Notes: a model not told the origin generated them from the sequence alone. A stretch of 64,000 bases of DNA from Corynebacterium genitalium ATCC 33030 (GCF_000143825.1 NZ_CM000961.1:2067448-2131447); one strand, 5' to 3'; positions 17,889 through 27,332 are shown, counted from the stretch's first letter. Program-made: numbers and translations.

Positions 17889-17968
17889 TTTAGTATCGCC
17901 TTTCAGTCAGTTGGCGAAGATCCCACCTGGGAAAACGTTACCGTGCCGCCGCGGAGGGCGATATTAAA
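17889..17968. repeat. ~80-bp palindromic repeat, copy 2
   Basis: TTTAGTATCGCCTTTCAGT at 17889-17907 and AGGGCGATATTAAA at 17955-17968 form inverted ends like those at 4208-4285. It lies in the 250-bp gap between the preceding gene and the gene at 18051; the rest of that gap shows nothing else. Confidence 0.55.
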
Positions 17969-18050
17969 CATGTAGAACCGCCTTGATCCTCCCCTCCATC
18001 TACGAACCAGCCCGACGGGCTTAATCCTGCTGCGGGCTAAACTCGCCGAC

Positions 18051-18641
18051 ATGGAACGCAGTTATGAGTGGGAGCACGTCAGCGATCGCCGCATCCGAAA
18101 CGAGGCAACAGTTCGGTTCGAAGTGGGCGGGCTGGCGGCCACGGGCACTCAGACCGGCTCCGACTACAAGGCGGAATGGCAGCTCGACGCGCGGGACAAC
18201 TGGACGACTCAGCGGGTTGCCGTATCCGTTGTGGGCGAGGATTGGAAGCGGAGCTTGATCCTCTCCCGGTCCGCTACGGGAAAGTGGTCCTCCGAAACTG
18301 CGCTGGACGGTCAACAGCCGGCCGACATGGCCCCGCCAGGCATCGCCACGGGTGAGGATCTCACCCAAGCACTCGATTGCGACCTCGGTCTATGCCCGCT
18401 CACGAACACGATGCCGATACGCCGGTTAGGCTTGCTGGGCTCGGCAGTACCGGAAACGAAACTCATCATGGCGTGGATCGACATGCCGTCGCTCCAGGTG
18501 ATCGCATCCGACCAGTACTACGCGTCGGTTGATTCTCAGACGGTGAGCCACGCCAGCGGCACGCGCGGAGTCGATGTCGAACTGCAGGTTGACGATGACG
18601 GAGTGGTGCTCCTCTACCCGGATATGGCGCGCAGGGTGTGA
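18051..18641 (+). CDS. Putative glycolipid-binding domain protein
   Basis: 196 residues, ATG 18051. The family signature L-D-C-D-L-G-L-C-P-L-T-N-T-M-P-I-R-R is present near residues 109-125, along with beta-strand-rich flanks typical of this fold (PF06475-like). No signal peptide is seen, so the protein is likely cytoplasmic. The function name comes from structural resemblance in the family, not from biochemistry. Isolated gene. Confidence 0.8.
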   Translation: MERSYEWEHVSDRRIRNEATVRFEVGGLAATGTQTGSDYKAEWQLDARDNWTTQRVAVSVVGEDWKRSLILSRSATGKWSSETALDGQQPADMAPPGIATGEDLTQALDCDLGLCPLTNTMPIRRLGLLGSAVPETKLIMAWIDMPSLQVIASDQYYASVDSQTVSHASGTRGVDVELQVDDDGVVLLYPDMARRV

Positions 18642-18672
18642 TCGCCTTCGTACTCAACTCCGCGAGACGTTC

Positions 18673-19665
18673 CTAGTCATTGGCCTCCGCACCAGAACCC
18701 GCTCCTGGGGCCGAAAGAATTTCACGTTCTTTGGTGTCGCTAAGGCCCGTTTGTCGAGGTTCAACGCGCTGCCGTTCATAGTTCAAGGCTGAGACTAGAG
18801 TCTCTCCGAGCGATCGAATCTTCAACCCCATTCCTACCGCGAGACTGCGATCAAGAAGCGCAATCTTGCGTAGGTCAGTTCCAGGTATCCACAACGGTAA
18901 AGATTCAGGACCCATCCACGGAGACACACCATGTTCTGAAAGCATCTGGTCGTTTACTACTCTCGGCTGGGCACCATTACCCGCAATCTTTTGCGAGATT
19001 GCGAGCACCTCTGCAAGGGTGGTCGGCTCGCCGGCCACGTTTACTACACCGTCCGCACGGTTTTCTGCGCACCTAACAATCCAGTCTGCTAGATCCTGAG
19101 CATCGATCATGGCAACGGGGAAGCTTGGATCCGGCACAACGACTTCATCCGCAACAGGATTAGCGAACCGCCATGGGTAGTAACCGCTGCGCCCTGTTAC
19201 ATCTCCTGCGCCGCCAATCAACCCTGGTCGAATGACGAGTACCTTTGGAAATGCTGTTAAGTACGCCTTCTCGCATGCTGCCTTCGCCGCGGCGTATTGC
19301 TGCATGTCCACCATGAAGTCATCCTGGAGGGGGGGAACGATCTCATCTGATTCTGCATTGATCACAGACGGGTCTGCATAGACGCTGCTCGAAGATACGA
19401 ATATAGCCTGACCAGCCGTAAGTTGCTCGACCACCCGGCTCGCGTGTTTCGGCTGGCTCGTCAGATCAATGACCGAATCCCATGAATCATCTGCTACTGG
19501 ATTCAGAGCCGTTTCAGTATCTCGGTCGCCTTTCACGAACCGTACGCCGTCTATGGGAGGGTTGGTTCCCCGCGCCAAACACGTCACCTTGTGCCCTCGC
19601 GTCAGGGCAGCTCGCGCAATGTGCGCTCCTAAAAACCCAGTTCCACCAAGAAGAAGAATGTTCAT
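18673..19665 (-). CDS. NAD(P)-dependent epimerase/dehydratase or reductase, copy 1
   Basis: 330 residues from ATG 19665; the frame extends 12 codons upstream but the Rossmann motif (L-L-L-G-G-T-G-F-L-G) then begins correctly at residue 4. Extended SDR features include S-S-S-S-V-Y-A and Y-A-A-A-K. It resembles reductases that take NAD(P)H and a nucleotide-sugar or steroid-like substrate; no substrate can be named. A clear paralogue with the same helices and motifs lies in the island at 36943-37917. The regulator at 19723 is transcribed in the same direction just upstream. Confidence 0.85.
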   Translation of the reverse strand: MNILLLGGTGFLGAHIARAALTRGHKVTCLARGTNPPIDGVRFVKGDRDTETALNPVADDSWDSVIDLTSQPKHASRVVEQLTAGQAIFVSSSSVYADPSVINAESDEIVPPLQDDFMVDMQQYAAAKAACEKAYLTAFPKVLVIRPGLIGGAGDVTGRSGYYPWRFANPVADEVVVPDPSFPVAMIDAQDLADWIVRCAENRADGVVNVAGEPTTLAEVLAISQKIAGNGAQPRVVNDQMLSEHGVSPWMGPESLPLWIPGTDLRKIALLDRSLAVGMGLKIRSLGETLVSALNYERQRVEPRQTGLSDTKEREILSAPGAGSGAEAND

Positions 19666-19722
19666 GAGTGGATGGTAAAATCGGCTCTTCTCTGGCAGCA
19701 ACGCATTCTGCTGTTAGCAGAA

Positions 19723-20046
19723 TCAAGCCGCGAGAAACACCTCTAGACGCGCGGTTGCACACTCTATTAGCTCGGATGACCGGCGCGTTACTTCACGTGT
19801 TGTCAGATCGAGCGCACCCGAGACAGCATGAAGCACCTCAGATGACGGATCTTTTAAGCCGCGCTCAATCTCCGATAGATACTGCGTGGAAACCCCCGCA
19901 CGCTCCGCGACGTCTGTTAGCCGGTCCCCACGTTCAGTCCTCGCTTCGCGAATGGTTTCCCCTACCGCCTCGCGCCACAGTTTCTGTGGCCAGGTGCCCG
20001 TTTTCCAATCGCTTGAACGATCTTCAAACTCGCTAGTGTCTGACAT
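19723..20046 (-). CDS. XRE-family HTH regulator, ClgR-like
   Basis: 107 residues; AAGGA lies 8 bases before the ATG. The HTH occupies about residues 29-85 with A-R-T-E-R-G followed by V-S-T-Q-Y-L-S-E-I-E-R-G-L-K-D-P-S-S-E. This closely resembles the ClgR/ClpR type of activators of Clp protease genes in actinobacteria. The short gene could instead govern the epimerase 58 bases downstream. Confidence 0.85.
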   Translation of the reverse strand: MSDTSEFEDRSSDWKTGTWPQKLWREAVGETIREARTERGDRLTDVAERAGVSTQYLSEIERGLKDPSSEVLHAVSGALDLTTREVTRRSSELIECATARLEVFLAA

Positions 20047-20288
20047 TTCCGTATTCCTTGTTCTGCTGGTGCTCTGCCGACTCGACGATTACCTCGATAT
20101 ATGCAGGGATAATATCTTGGACCGCTTCTCGGCCAAACTACGTCTACATAATCAGACATAAATGAGGATAACCAGGAGAGCCTGCAAGGTTGGATACTCG
20201 AGGAACAGAACCAAAAAATCGCATTCCCAGCCTCTGCGCTAAAAACATCCATGCGTTACGACCTAGATGACCGTTAAGGTGGTGAGCC

Positions 20289-21176
20289 ATGCAGAACGCG
20301 GGCTCCGCTACCCGTTGGGGTAGGAGCATTGTTGCCGCGGGGCAAACCACACCATTGGTATTGCCTCGAATGGAACGACGCTTTCCACCGGAGCAAACTT
20401 CGATGGAGAGTGCAATGTCTCCGAATGGAATGGCCTGCATTCGGTCAGTGCATCTCCGGTCCACCTGGCCCGTAATACTGGGAAGTCCCACACCCTTGGC
20501 CTGCAAACGGACGGAACGGTTCAAGCGGTCGGTTGGAACCACGCCGGACAATGCAATGTCGATGAATGGATGAGCATGGTATCCGTTGCCGCAGGATGGC
20601 GCTTCAGCATTGGGACCGACAACGAAGGGAATGTGCGTGTTGCCGGCCGATTCGAATCCGATTCTCTTCACGACTGGCGAGAAGTAATCGAGGTTGCAGC
20701 GGGAGACTGGCACGTCGTTAGCGGGCGCGCTGATGGCCGGGCGTTAGCAGCGGGGAACAACTCTCGAGGCCAGTGCAACGTTTCGGACTGGAGAGATCTT
20801 CAGAGCGTTTCCGCCGGTTATCTACACTCAATCGGTTTGATGTCCGATGGTCACGTAAGCTGCGCTGGGATGAAGGCACACTGGGGATGGGTGCGAGCAG
20901 TGGGAGAACGTTGTCTCCGTGTCAGCCGGTGCCTACCACAGCGTCGGGTTAACCTCCGAGGGCACAGTAGTGGCTGCAGGCAGCAATGACTACGGCCAGT
21001 GCGATGTTCGAAGTTGGCAGCGGATTGTAGCGGTGGTTGCTGGAAGCGCTTTCACTGTGGGAGTGAAGGATGACGGAAGAGTGATCGGGACCGGAGATAA
21101 TCGTCATGGCCAACTAAACCTAGATTCTTGGCAGATCGATATCGCGCGGAATCGATTCGGCCCGATGAGACCTTGA
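20289..21176 (+). pseudogene. RCC1-like repeat protein gene with at least two frameshifts
   Basis: Repeats of the form V-S-A-G-x-x-H-S-x-G-L-x-x-D-G-x-V-x-A-x-G can be read across the whole stretch only by changing frame. A shift occurs near 20340, where a run of four Gs would restore the frame if it had five. Another occurs near 20870-20900, between C-A-G-M-K and W-E-N-V-V-S-V-S-A-G. Each repeat carries G-Q-C-N-V, typical of bacterial RCC1 beta-propellers. No intact start is seen, so the 5' part is probably also lost. Function unknown. Confidence 0.8.
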
Positions 21177-21319
21177 CCACCGACAGCCTAACGCGACTGA
21201 AACGAAAGAGGGCACCCATCTCAAGTTTCCCTTCACTCAATCAGACACTTAACCGAGCGGTTATGTCACCAAACGAAGAAATATTGCAGGTGCCATGGCT
21301 CGAGCCCACAATGGGGACC

Positions 21320-21670
21320 ATGAGTGACACCACCTTCGGTATCCGCCAAATCACCTTCGACTGCCACGATCCTTCTAAGCTCGCCGAGTTCTGGTCAGCT
21401 GCAACTGGCTGCGGGATCTCTGCCGACTACGGCGACTTCGTCATGGTCGATTCGACTCCGGCGCTGGGGTTTCAGCGCGTTGAGGATCCCACGCCTGGGA
21501 AAAACCGCATGCATATCGATGGCGGCGGCGTTGAACGCGAGACTCTAGTGGAGCGTCTCAAGGGTTTGGGCGCCACCGAACTGGGCACCCACGAGGCGCC
21601 GGGGCTCGTATGGACAGTCATGCAGGATCCGGAAGGCAACGAGTTCTGCGTAGGCAACCCCGAAGCCTAG
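21320..21670 (+). CDS. VOC/glyoxalase-like domain protein
   Basis: 116 residues from ATG 21320, where the domain begins (I-R-Q-I-T-F-D-C-H-D-P). The frame stays open about 190 bases upstream, but that part is not like the family. Conserved features are F-W-S-A-A-T-G, the M-H-I-D metal-side strand and D-P-E-G-N-E-F-C-V. This short single-domain type often binds or modifies small molecules; a specific substrate cannot be inferred. Confidence 0.82.
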   Translation: MSDTTFGIRQITFDCHDPSKLAEFWSAATGCGISADYGDFVMVDSTPALGFQRVEDPTPGKNRMHIDGGGVERETLVERLKGLGATELGTHEAPGLVWTVMQDPEGNEFCVGNPEA

Positions 21671-21727
21671 CTTGCTTCACTCGGACACTGATACGGGTGT
21701 GACGGCCTCGCGCGTAACGTTGTAGGC

Positions 21728-22270
21728 ATGCGCATTTTCACTGTGGGCCACTCCAACCTCGAGTTCGAGGACTTTACCGAGATGATCAGGGCTGCTGGTG
21801 TGGAATCCATCGTGGATGTGCGCAAGCTGCCCGGGTCCAGGAAGTACCCGTGGTTCAACGACGACCACCTCGCCGAACACCTTCCCACACGCGGCATCAC
21901 TTACAGCAGAAGCGAGGGCCTGACCGGGCGGCGCAACGTGTCTCACTCCGTACCGTTTGAGGTCAACGGCAACTGGCGTAACCGCAGCTTCCACAATTAC
22001 GCCGACCATGCGCTTGGCGAGGAGTTCTCAGACGCGCTCACGCAGTTACGGGCGAGCGCCACCGAAACCCCCACAGCGATCATGTGCTCCGAGGCGGTGT
22101 GGTGGCGCTGCCACCGACGCATCATCGCCGACCATCTCCTCGCCCACGGCGACGAAGTTGAGCACATCATGGGGATGGGTGTGGACGGGGCAAAGTTGAG
22201 CAAGGCCACGCTCAACGACGGCGCCGTCATCGGCGACGACCTCCTCGTGCGCTACCCCGAGCGCGGCTAG
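21728..22270 (+). CDS. DUF488 family protein
   Basis: 180 residues, ATG 21728 with no ribosome site, probably leaderless. Family motifs: T-V-G-H-S-N at the N-terminus, V-D-V-R-K-L-P-G-S-R, and M-C-S-E-A-V-W-W-R-C-H-R-R at residues ~118-130. Biochemical function is unknown; conserved Cys and His residues suggest a metal or redox site. Confidence 0.85.
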   Translation: MRIFTVGHSNLEFEDFTEMIRAAGVESIVDVRKLPGSRKYPWFNDDHLAEHLPTRGITYSRSEGLTGRRNVSHSVPFEVNGNWRNRSFHNYADHALGEEFSDALTQLRASATETPTAIMCSEAVWWRCHRRIIADHLLAHGDEVEHIMGMGVDGAKLSKATLNDGAVIGDDLLVRYPERG

Positions 22271-22331
22271 CTCCTACACCAGCACCGAGCCTATACCAAA
22301 GCTGTGAGTATCCGCTTGTAGGGTGGGCAGC

Positions 22332-22775
22332 ATGAAAGATCTGACCATTGCGCCCGGCTCGGGGGTCCCCGGCGGTGTGGTCATCGCCGCCGCCGACCTG
22401 ACGGAACGGTTCTCGAAGTCGTCGGGTCCGGGTGGTCAGGGCGTCAACACCACGGACAGCAAGGTGCAGCTCTCCCTCGATGTCGCTGCGTGCACATCGC
22501 TTTCCGACGCCCAACGTCGCCGCATCCTACGCAACCTCGAGCACCGCTTGGACGGCACCGTCCTCACCGTGGCCGCGTCGACCCAGCGGTCGCAGGCCCG
22601 CAACCGCGCCGAGGCTCGCGAGCGTATGGCCGCGCTGTTGCGCGAGGCGCTCGTCCCACCCCCTCCCCCGCGCCGCAAAACCAAACCGACGCGGGGCTCG
22701 GTGCGGCGACACCGCGAAGCGAAGAAGCGGCGTTCAGAGCTCAAGTCGACGCGGCGACGGCCGCAGATCCCCTAG
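22332..22775 (+). CDS. arfB: Peptidyl-tRNA hydrolase ArfB, chromosomal copy
   Basis: 147 residues from ATG 22332 (GTG 22323 also in frame). The release-factor catalytic motif G-P-G-G-Q-G-V-N lies near residue 36, followed by R-N-R-A-E-A-R-E-R and a basic tail rich in R/K that is needed to enter the mRNA channel. ArfB rescues stalled ribosomes by hydrolysing peptidyl-tRNA. Two more copies are present in the island (29609-30052 intact; 33545-33934 truncated). This copy lies outside the island and is taken as the resident one. Confidence 0.9.
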   Translation: MKDLTIAPGSGVPGGVVIAAADLTERFSKSSGPGGQGVNTTDSKVQLSLDVAACTSLSDAQRRRILRNLEHRLDGTVLTVAASTQRSQARNRAEARERMAALLREALVPPPPPRRKTKPTRGSVRRHREAKKRRSELKSTRRRPQIP

Positions 22776-22871
22776 TTCGGGGCAGATCACCGGGATCGGG
22801 ATCCAGTCGGAGGATACCGTCGCAGGGGACTTCGAAGGGAGTTGGTCCTATCCTCTGCACCGACCCTCGTA

Positions 22872-23463
22872 TCACGCAGTGCCCAGCAGCTCCCGGATAC
22901 TGACGACCGACCTCGTCGCCTTGCTCACGCCACCGCCCTGGACGGTGGACGGCGGAGGGTAGAGAAAGATGCCCTGGTTCAGCGCCAAGGACGCCACCTC
23001 GTCCTGCCAGCCCGGCCAGCGCTGCCAGGAGGAATGCCGAGTAGCCGCCACCGAGCCCGTCCCATTCGAGGGTGTCCGACCCGAAATAGCAGACCTCGCC
23101 GGGTGCGACGCCCAGCGCACCGCCGTCGATGGCGAATAGGCCACCTAGAACATCGTGCCCGACGACGAGCTCGCCGGGCGGCGCTGAAACGGAACCTCCC
23201 AGCCCGTTGGCTTCGGCGATGCTCGGCAAGTGCTCGCTGCCGCCGCCGTACAGACGCACCCAGCCGTGGTCTACGACGATGCCACCGGTGTGCAGCGCGA
23301 CGGCTCCCATCGCCGACGCGGCGGTGACCTGCAGCTCCCACAGCGAGCGCCGCCCTTGCTCTGGGTCGACGGGCAGCACGGCGGCGTCGGATTCGGCCAG
23401 CGCCTGCTGAAGATGGGGCCAGGCCGGATTGTCGACGGCGACGAGGCTTTCGATATCACGCAT
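22872..23463 (-). pseudogene. DUF2625 family gene with internal deletion/frameshift
   Basis: Start at ATG 23463 with GAAGGA six bases upstream. The first two thirds read in frame through D-T-L-E-W-D-G-L-G-G-G-Y-S-A-F-L. The conserved C-terminal part (R-W-P-G-W-Q-D-E-V, N-Q-G-I-F-L-Y-P-P, R-E-L-L-G) continues in another frame and stops at 22872. Residues normally present between the two parts are missing, so a small out-of-frame deletion is likely near 23020. The original frame stays open to 22741 but that tail is not family-like. Confidence 0.75.
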
Positions 23464-23520
23464 TGGGGTTCCTTCGCCTGCCATGTTCATCCGCAAGGGT
23501 GGGTGGTGAGCACCGGGCTA

Positions 23521-23569
23521 TACGTGGAACTTGAACTCCACGGTATGTCGTTGCAAAGTTACTTTCTCG
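23521..23569. repeat. att-like repeat A1 (left end of island)
   Basis: On the minus strand it reads K-V-T-L-Q-R-H-T-V-E-F-K-F-H-V then stop. Almost the same sequence occurs at A3 and A4. Compare V-V-E-F-R-F-N-V-T at the end of ychF. Confidence 0.65.
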
Positions 23570-23614
23570 TTAGCCTGCAACAATCAAAAAACAGTAATTT
23601 GCGTCAGTACACAG

Positions 23615-23655
23615 AGAACATATGGGGCGCACGGAAACACGCATTGGTTTTGCGG
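23615..23655. repeat. Single iteron-like relic next to A1
   Basis: The segment CATATGGGGCGCACGGAAAC followed by ACGCATTGGTTTTGCGG matches, with few changes, the start of the iteron region at 38158-38198 (CATATGGTGGTGCACAGAAA then CACACCTATGTTCTGCGG). Its distance from A1 (about 100 bp) is like that of the iterons from A6 (about 115 bp). The stretch 23655-23780 then reads as a short open segment ending G-L-V-I-G-Y-P-I-D, also found (frame-shifted) at 33988-34075; its family was not recognised. Confidence 0.55.
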
Positions 23656-23852
23656 GATGGGCGTGGACGCCAACGTGAAGATTCTGGAGAAGTTCGCCAC
23701 CCGCGTCACCCCCGTCTTGGGGTGCCAGCCAAACCGCAAAGGACTAGTCATCGGCTACCCCATCGACTAATTCTTGCAGGTCACATGACCTTCGCGTAAC
23801 TGTCAGTACAGTCTACGTTGAATAGTTCGGCGTACCGTGTATTGTTCAGCAC

Positions 23853-24212
23853 ATGCTGACTATTGCTTCACGCCTCGACGTCATGAACCGGCTCGGCCGG
23901 GCCATGGCGGATCCGACGCGTTCCAGAATCCTGATGACCCTACTTGACGGCCCGAGCTACCCGGCCGTGCTTTCGCGCGACCTGGACCTAACCCGCTCGA
24001 ACGTCTCGAACCACCTGACCTGCCTGCGCGACTGCGGCATCGTCGTCGCCGAGCCAGAGGGCCGCAAGACCCGCTACGAAATCGCCGATCCGCACCTCGC
24101 GGCAGCGCTCGACGCGCTGGTGAACGCGACGTTGGCTGTCGATGAAAACGCCCCCTGCATCGACCCTGAGTGTTCCGTGCCCGGCTGCGGCGAGAAGGGA
24201 GCGGACGTATGA
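23853..24212 (+). CDS. cmtR: CmtR-type ArsR/SmtB metal-sensing repressor, unit U1
   Basis: 119 residues. The winged-helix fold has L-D-L-T-R-S-N-V-S-N-H-L as recognition helix. Cys57, Cys61 and Cys102 sit exactly where the Cd/Pb-binding cysteines of Mycobacterium CmtR are known to be; Cys107 and Cys112 are additional. Metal binding should release the operator and derepress the ATPase gene, which overlaps it by four bases (ATGA). ATG 23853 lies within an operator-like repeat TTCAGCACA, so the mRNA is probably leaderless. Near-identical copy at 34154-34513. Confidence 0.92.
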   Translation: MLTIASRLDVMNRLGRAMADPTRSRILMTLLDGPSYPAVLSRDLDLTRSNVSNHLTCLRDCGIVVAEPEGRKTRYEIADPHLAAALDALVNATLAVDENAPCIDPECSVPGCGEKGADV

Positions 24213-26101
24213 GCTCGGCGTGTGGGTGCGAACACGAACCCGCCAAGGAGATCGAAGAGCTCGATCGGCCATGGTGGAAGGACCCCGAGTTGCTACTGCC
24301 AATCTTCTCCGGCGTAGCCCTCTGCATAGGCCTGGCGCTGGACTGGTCCGGGCTGGAGACACCCGCAACAGTACTGTTCTGGGTCGGCCTGCTGCTAGGG
24401 GCGTATACCTTCGCGCCCGGCGCAATACGGAACCTTGTCATGAAGCGCAAGCTCGGCATTGGCTTGCTGATGACGATCAGCGCGGTCGGCGCGGTGATCC
24501 TCGGCTTCGTCGGAGAGGCCGCGGCGCTAGCGTTCCTATACTCGATCGCCGAGGCACTGGAAGACAAGGCGATGGACCGGGCCCAGGGCGGACTGCGGGC
24601 ACTGTTGAAGTTGGTACCGCAGACCGCGACGGTGCTACGCGACGGCACGGCGGTCGAAGTCGCAGCGAAGGACCTCGTGGCTGGCGAGCTGATGCTCGTG
24701 CGCCCCGGGGAGCGGATCGCCACGGACGGCATCATTCGGTCTGGGCGCTCCAGCCTTGACACCTCAGCGATCACCGGAGAATCCATTCCGGAGGAGGTCG
24801 CGCCCGGCGACGAGGTCCCCGCGGGAGCGATCAACTCCGCCGGTGTGCTGGAGGTCGAGACGACCGCAGCTGGAACGGACAACTCGCTGACCACACTCGT
24901 GGACCTGGTTGAGCAGGCGCAGGCGGAAAAGGGCGACCGCGCCCGGATCGCCGACCGGATTGCCCAACCCCTAGTGCCCGGGGTGATGATCCTGGCGGTG
25001 CTGGTCGGCGTGATCGGCTCGCTGCTGGGCGACCCCGAGACGTGGATCACCCGTGCGTTAGTGGTTCTGGTCGCAGCGTCGCCGTGCGCGCTGGCAATCT
25101 CCGTGCCGCTGACGGTCGTGGCCGCGATCGGCGCGGCCAGCCGGTTCGGAGTAGTCATCAAGTCCGGCGCGGCGTTCGAGCGGCTCGGCGGCATCCGTCA
25201 CCTGGCGGTGGACAAGACCGGAACCCTCACCCGCAACCAGCCCGAGGTTACCGGCGTGATCCCGGCAGACGGATTCGATCGGGCGCAAGTGCTTGCCTTC
25301 GCGGCGGCAGTTGAGCAGCAATCCACGCACCCCCTCGCCGCGGCGATCGCGGCAGCGGGGCCCGAAGCGCCCACCGCCTCGGACATCAGCGAGGAAGCCG
25401 GACGCGGCATCAGCGGCACCGTCGAAGGCCGACGGGTGCTGGTGGGCAGCCCCCGATGGATCGACGCCGGGCCACTGAAAGCGGACGTTAAGCGCATGGA
25501 GTCCGAGGGCCAGACCTGCGTCCTGGTCACCGTCGATGACGCTCTCGCTGGGGCGATCGGGGTCCGCGACGAGTTGCGGCCCGAGGTGCCCGAAGCCGTG
25601 CAGGCCCTGCACGCCAACGACGTGGAAGTAAGCATGCTCACCGGTGACAACACTCGCACCGCCCGGGCGCTGGCTGAAATCGCCGGAATCGACGACGTGC
25701 GCGCCGAGCTGCGACCCGAGGACAAGGCGAGCATTGTCGCCGAACTCTCCTCCAAGACGCCGACGGCGATGATCGGCGACGGCATCAACGACGCGCCGGC
25801 ACTGGCGGGCGCGACGGTGGGCATCGCGATGGGAGCGACCGGCTCTGACGCCGCGATCGAGTCCGCTGACGTCGCCTTCACCGGCCACGACCTCCGGCTG
25901 ATCCCGCAAGCGCTGCAGCACGCCCGCCGAGGCAGCAGGATCATCAACCAAAACATCGTGCTGTCTCTGGCCATCATCATCGTGTTGATGCCGCTGGCGA
26001 TCAGCGGCGTGCTGGGCCTGGCCGCCGTCGTGTTGGTTCACGAGGTCGCCGAAGTCATCGTGATTTTGAACGGCCTGCGGGCTGCGCAAGCGAAGCGCTG
26101 A
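24209..26101 (+). CDS. Heavy-metal P1B-type ATPase (Cd/Pb/Zn/Co efflux), unit U1
   Basis: 630 residues from ATG 24209, preceded by GAAGGGA and overlapping the cmtR stop. No N-terminal metal-binding domain, only a short Cys/His stretch (C-G-C-E-H). Visible motifs: T-G-E-S (actuator), S-P-C-A-L in the metal-path helix, D-K-T-G-T-L-T (phosphorylation), G-D-G-I-N-D-A-P-A-L (hinge), and V-H-E-V-A-E in the last helices. SPC rather than CPC is typical of P1B-4-like pumps. The CmtR partner argues for cadmium or lead export. The U4 copy differs at only a few per cent of residues. Confidence 0.92.
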   Translation: MSSACGCEHEPAKEIEELDRPWWKDPELLLPIFSGVALCIGLALDWSGLETPATVLFWVGLLLGAYTFAPGAIRNLVMKRKLGIGLLMTISAVGAVILGFVGEAAALAFLYSIAEALEDKAMDRAQGGLRALLKLVPQTATVLRDGTAVEVAAKDLVAGELMLVRPGERIATDGIIRSGRSSLDTSAITGESIPEEVAPGDEVPAGAINSAGVLEVETTAAGTDNSLTTLVDLVEQAQAEKGDRARIADRIAQPLVPGVMILAVLVGVIGSLLGDPETWITRALVVLVAASPCALAISVPLTVVAAIGAASRFGVVIKSGAAFERLGGIRHLAVDKTGTLTRNQPEVTGVIPADGFDRAQVLAFAAAVEQQSTHPLAAAIAAAGPEAPTASDISEEAGRGISGTVEGRRVLVGSPRWIDAGPLKADVKRMESEGQTCVLVTVDDALAGAIGVRDELRPEVPEAVQALHANDVEVSMLTGDNTRTARALAEIAGIDDVRAELRPEDKASIVAELSSKTPTAMIGDGINDAPALAGATVGIAMGATGSDAAIESADVAFTGHDLRLIPQALQHARRGSRIINQNIVLSLAIIIVLMPLAISGVLGLAAVVLVHEVAEVIVILNGLRAAQAKR

Positions 26102-26179
26102 GACACGCCTTCGCCCAGCGCGCTGGCTCTCCAACGCGGATCTTGGAAGGATCGAGCTGCTCAGGGACCAAGCGTCATC

Positions 26180-27160
26180 TCAAAACTTTTGGTGCCGAGC
26201 TTCATCGACACGGCCCGCGACTACCTGGGCAGTGTGTTTGGCAAAGGGCCCGACACCCATCAGCGTTGCTGAGCCGTCGCCGGTCCAGTTGCCGTAACCG
26301 ACGAGATGCAGATTCTGCACCGCGGGTTCGCGGCCACGCATGAGGTGGCGGAATGGGCCGAGGGCTGGACGGAAACCAGTGCACCAGATCAAGTGGTCGT
26401 GGTCGAGCTCGCTCAAGCTATCGAAGATGGGGGTAGCGGTGAGCTGGCCGGAATCGCGGAGCTCACGTAGATGAGGAAGCGCGACAATATCCCCGAGGGT
26501 CGGGCCGGAATCACCGCCGAGAATCCGACGGCGGCTGCGTAAGAAAAGATCACGGCCATCGACATCATCAGGCATCCAGCGAGGCTCCTCAAGTGTGAAC
26601 CATGTGACCTCCGACGTCCCGATAAGGTCCGCAGCAATCTGCGCACCCGAGTTCGCCCCACCGACCACCGCGACCTTCGCGCCGCGGAATGGTTCGGGAC
26701 CGGGGTAGTTCGACGAGTGCCACTGGCGTCCGCGGAAGGTGCCGGGATAGTGGGGCACGAAGGGCGCAGACCACGTGCCTGTGGCCGCGACAACGTGCTC
26801 CGCTGTGAATTGACCGACGGTCGAATCTAGGTAGAACATCCCTCCCTCATGGGACACTCTGCGAACGTGCACTGGGCGCCTAACCGGGAGGTCGTAGCGC
26901 CGCTCGTAGCTTTCGAGGTAGTCGATGACATGGCTTGCCGGCGGGTACCCCGGGTACTGCGGCATAGACCAGCCGGGCAGATTGGAGAACCCCGCGGCGG
27001 AGAAAAGCGTCAGTGACGGCCACGCGTGCAACCACGCTCCGCCGGGTTCCTCTTGATTGTCCAAGATCAAGAAGTCCACTTTGAAGCGCCGCAGGTAGTA
27101 TGCCGTGGCTAAACCCGATTGGCCACCACCGACGACGATGGCCGTGTGATGCTCAGCCAA
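26180..27160 (-). CDS. arsO: ArsO-like NAD(P)H-dependent flavin monooxygenase
   Basis: 326 residues with a TTG start at 27160, eight bases after GGAGGG. FAD motif G-G-G-Q-S-G-L-A at the N-terminus, NADPH motif G-G-A-N-S-G-A-Q near residue 165, and the monooxygenase fingerprint F-R-G-R-Q-W-H-S-S-N-Y between them. ArsO proteins accompany arsenic or metal resistance genes, but the reaction is not firmly established. It converges on the P-type ATPase gene of the same unit. A short remnant of the same gene follows the ATPase copy in U4 (about 36530-36615). Confidence 0.85.
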   Translation of the reverse strand: MAEHHTAIVVGGGQSGLATAYYLRRFKVDFLILDNQEEPGGAWLHAWPSLTLFSAAGFSNLPGWSMPQYPGYPPASHVIDYLESYERRYDLPVRRPVHVRRVSHEGGMFYLDSTVGQFTAEHVVAATGTWSAPFVPHYPGTFRGRQWHSSNYPGPEPFRGAKVAVVGGANSGAQIAADLIGTSEVTWFTLEEPRWMPDDVDGRDLFLRSRRRILGGDSGPTLGDIVALPHLRELRDSGQLTATPIFDSLSELDHDHLIWCTGFRPALGPFRHLMRGREPAVQNLHLVGYGNWTGDGSATLMGVGPFAKHTAQVVAGRVDEARHQKF

Positions 27161-27332
27161 TCGATTATCCCTCCATAATCTCCCGGAAGCGCCGCTCAGT
27201 GTCGCTTAGGACAAATGCCCACCCCAGTTATGTCTCCGCGACGCCCCCATCGAGAGTGGTCGGTTTCACGCGCATGCCTCCATCTCGCAGTTGTTCAGCC
27301 ATGCACGCTTTTTCAACTCCACGAGCTTACCC

